Source: Chloroflexota bacterium (lineage in GTDB: Bacteria; Chloroflexota; Limnocylindria; Limnocylindrales; CSP1-4). Taken from it: 7,195 bases of DNA. A model generated the notes under the pieces. It made no database searches. It had not been told where the DNA came from and saw only the letters and a list, made by a program, of their open reading frames with translations. This document shows, piece by piece, positions 6,305 through 7,195 of this stretch (positions are counted from its first letter, which is position 1; each line of letters begins with the position of its first letter). The stretch covers positions 1 to 7,195 of the forward strand of contig JADGQG010000100.1 of NCBI GenBank assembly GCA_017882025.1, read 5' to 3'. The position numbers were made by a program, and so were the translations under genes.

Positions 6305-6314
6305 CCCCGAACCG

Positions 6315-7195
6315 TCAGGCGGTGGTGAGGTCGCGCGGGGCGGACCATGAGCGCAGCGTCTGCATGTAGTTGGCACGCTCGAACGCCGAGGGGTCCTCCA
6401 CGGATGTCTGGCTCGCGCTCCCGCGGAGCTGGCTGACCGACTCGTATTCGTGCTCGCCCATCCAGGCTCGGAGCCCGGCCTCGACGGTTCGGATCCTGTC
6501 CGGGCCGTTGCGCAGGATCGCCGAGGTCATCATCGCAACCTCCGCGCCCACCATGAGCGCCTTGACGACGTCGGTCGCAGACCCGATGCCGGAAGTGGCA
6601 GCCAACGACGGGTCTGGGCCGAGCTCGGGTCGCAGGATCGCGATCCAGCGCAGCGGCAGGCGCAACTCCCAGGGCTGGCTCAGGTCGAGCCGGGCGACGA
6701 CATCGAGCGTGTCGAGATCGAGGTCCGGCTGGTAGAAGCGGTTGAACAGGACGAGCCCATCCGCACCGGCCTCGATCGCGTGGCGCGCGAAATTCGCCAG
6801 TGAGGAGTAGTAGGGGCTGAGCTTCACAGCCAACGGGATGCTGACCGCGGCGCGGACCGCGACGATCAGCGCGAGGTCGGCAGACTCGATGTCGGCGGCG
6901 GTCTTCACGGGATCCGCGGCGACGTGGTACAGGTTGAGCTCGAGCGCGTCCGCGCCGGCGTCCTCCATGAGCTTCGCGTAGCGGACCCAGCCACCGGTGC
7001 TGGTGGCGTTGAGGCTGGCGATGACCGGGACGGCCGACTGGGCCTTGATCTGTCGAAGCCTGGCCAGGTAGCGGTCCCCCGCTCCGGCGAACGACTGGAT
7101 GTTCGGGAAGTAGTCGAGCGCCTCGGCGAAGCTGTCCGTGCCGGCCTCGAGCGACCGGTTGATCTCGATCTCCTCGAAGACGACCTCCTCCTCGA
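6315..7195 (-). CDS. Dihydroorotate dehydrogenase-like flavoprotein, 5' end beyond window
   Basis: 292 residues are visible; the family is usually about 330-340 long, so some 40 N-terminal residues lie past the right edge. It is an FMN-type TIM barrel. Numbered from the first visible codon: VPVIASLNATSTGGW (55-69), AGADALELNLYH (79-90), VKLSPYYSSL (123-132), ADGLVLFNRFYQPDLDL (144-160), LRLPLRWIAIL (177-187), the phosphate-binding SGIGSATDVVKALMVGAEVA (201-220), and a C-terminal EHEYESVSQLRGSASQ with FERANYM. These match the 'dihydroorotate dehydrogenase-like protein' subfamily (PRK07565 type). True DHODs carry the catalytic Cys or Ser in an N-L-S-C/S-P-N loop; here that loop reads NLYHVAAD, so pyrimidine synthesis is doubtful and the substrate is unknown. 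It faces the oxidoreductase operon. This family is sometimes found near pyruvate- or 2-oxoacid:ferredoxin oxidoreductase genes (recalled, not checked). The internal ATG at 6968 is not the start, since conserved sequence continues upstream. Confidence 0.88.
   Translation of the reverse strand, partial: EEEVVFEEIEINRSLEAGTDSFAEALDYFPNIQSFAGAGDRYLARLRQIKAQSAVPVIASLNATSTGGWVRYAKLMEDAGADALELNLYHVAADPVKTAADIESADLALIVAVRAAVSIPLAVKLSPYYSSLANFARHAIEAGADGLVLFNRFYQPDLDLDTLDVVARLDLSQPWELRLPLRWIAILRPELGPDPSLAATSGIGSATDVVKALMVGAEVAMMTSAILRNGPDRIRTVEAGLRAWMGEHEYESVSQLRGSASQTSVEDPSAFERANYMQTLRSWSAPRDLTTA

Noticed and set aside
1..7195. CRISPR arrays, insertion sequences, tRNA genes, phage or defence modules
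   Set aside because: No regularly spaced repeats, transposase motifs, terminal inverted repeats, cloverleaf-like stretches or defence-type domains were found by reading both strands. The window reads as ordinary metabolic genes, so no previously undescribed system is claimed.

Overview
This is a GC-rich bacterial window with strong AGGAGG-type ribosome binding sites and tightly packed genes. The gene mix suggests an H2- and ferredoxin-using bacterium from a high-GC lineage: NiFe-hydrogenase maturation genes, a four-subunit 2-oxoacid:ferredoxin oxidoreductase, and a dihydroorotate-dehydrogenase-like flavoprotein. Chloroflexota or a neighbouring Terrabacteria lineage is my guess. That placement is inferred from gene content and composition, and no marker gene is present to prove it.

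Layout. (1) Positions 1-2579, minus strand: hypF followed by the start of hypC (cut by the left edge). This is the start of a hydrogenase-maturation operon that reads out of the window to the left. (2) Positions 2580-2788: a 209-bp divergent intergenic region. (3) Positions 2789-3280, plus strand: a small protein resembling the eRF1 domain-3-like 'translational machinery protein' family. (4) Positions 3416-6206, plus strand: a compact four-gene operon in the order delta (ferredoxin), alpha, beta (TPP), gamma. It encodes a 2-oxoacid:ferredoxin oxidoreductase whose alpha and beta sequences look most like the 2-ketoisovalerate (VOR) branch. Its genes overlap by 4 nt (ATGA, GTGA) or lie 3 nt apart, so they are probably translationally coupled. 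(5) Positions 6207-6314: a convergent intergenic region with two GC-rich hairpins. (6) Positions 6315-7195, minus strand: a dihydroorotate-dehydrogenase-like protein whose 5' end is beyond the right edge.

How the genes work together. The oxidoreductase would decarboxylate a 2-oxoacid with CoA to an acyl-CoA, passing electrons through its own 2[4Fe-4S] subunit to ferredoxin. HypF and HypC make and deliver the CN/CO ligands of a NiFe hydrogenase encoded elsewhere. Both modules belong to low-potential or H2-linked redox metabolism, but nothing in the window shows a direct functional link. I see no CRISPR array, mobile element, tRNA, rRNA or clearly novel multi-gene system. The points most worth following are the DHOD-like protein lacking the usual catalytic base, the small eRF1-like protein, and the substrate of the oxidoreductase.
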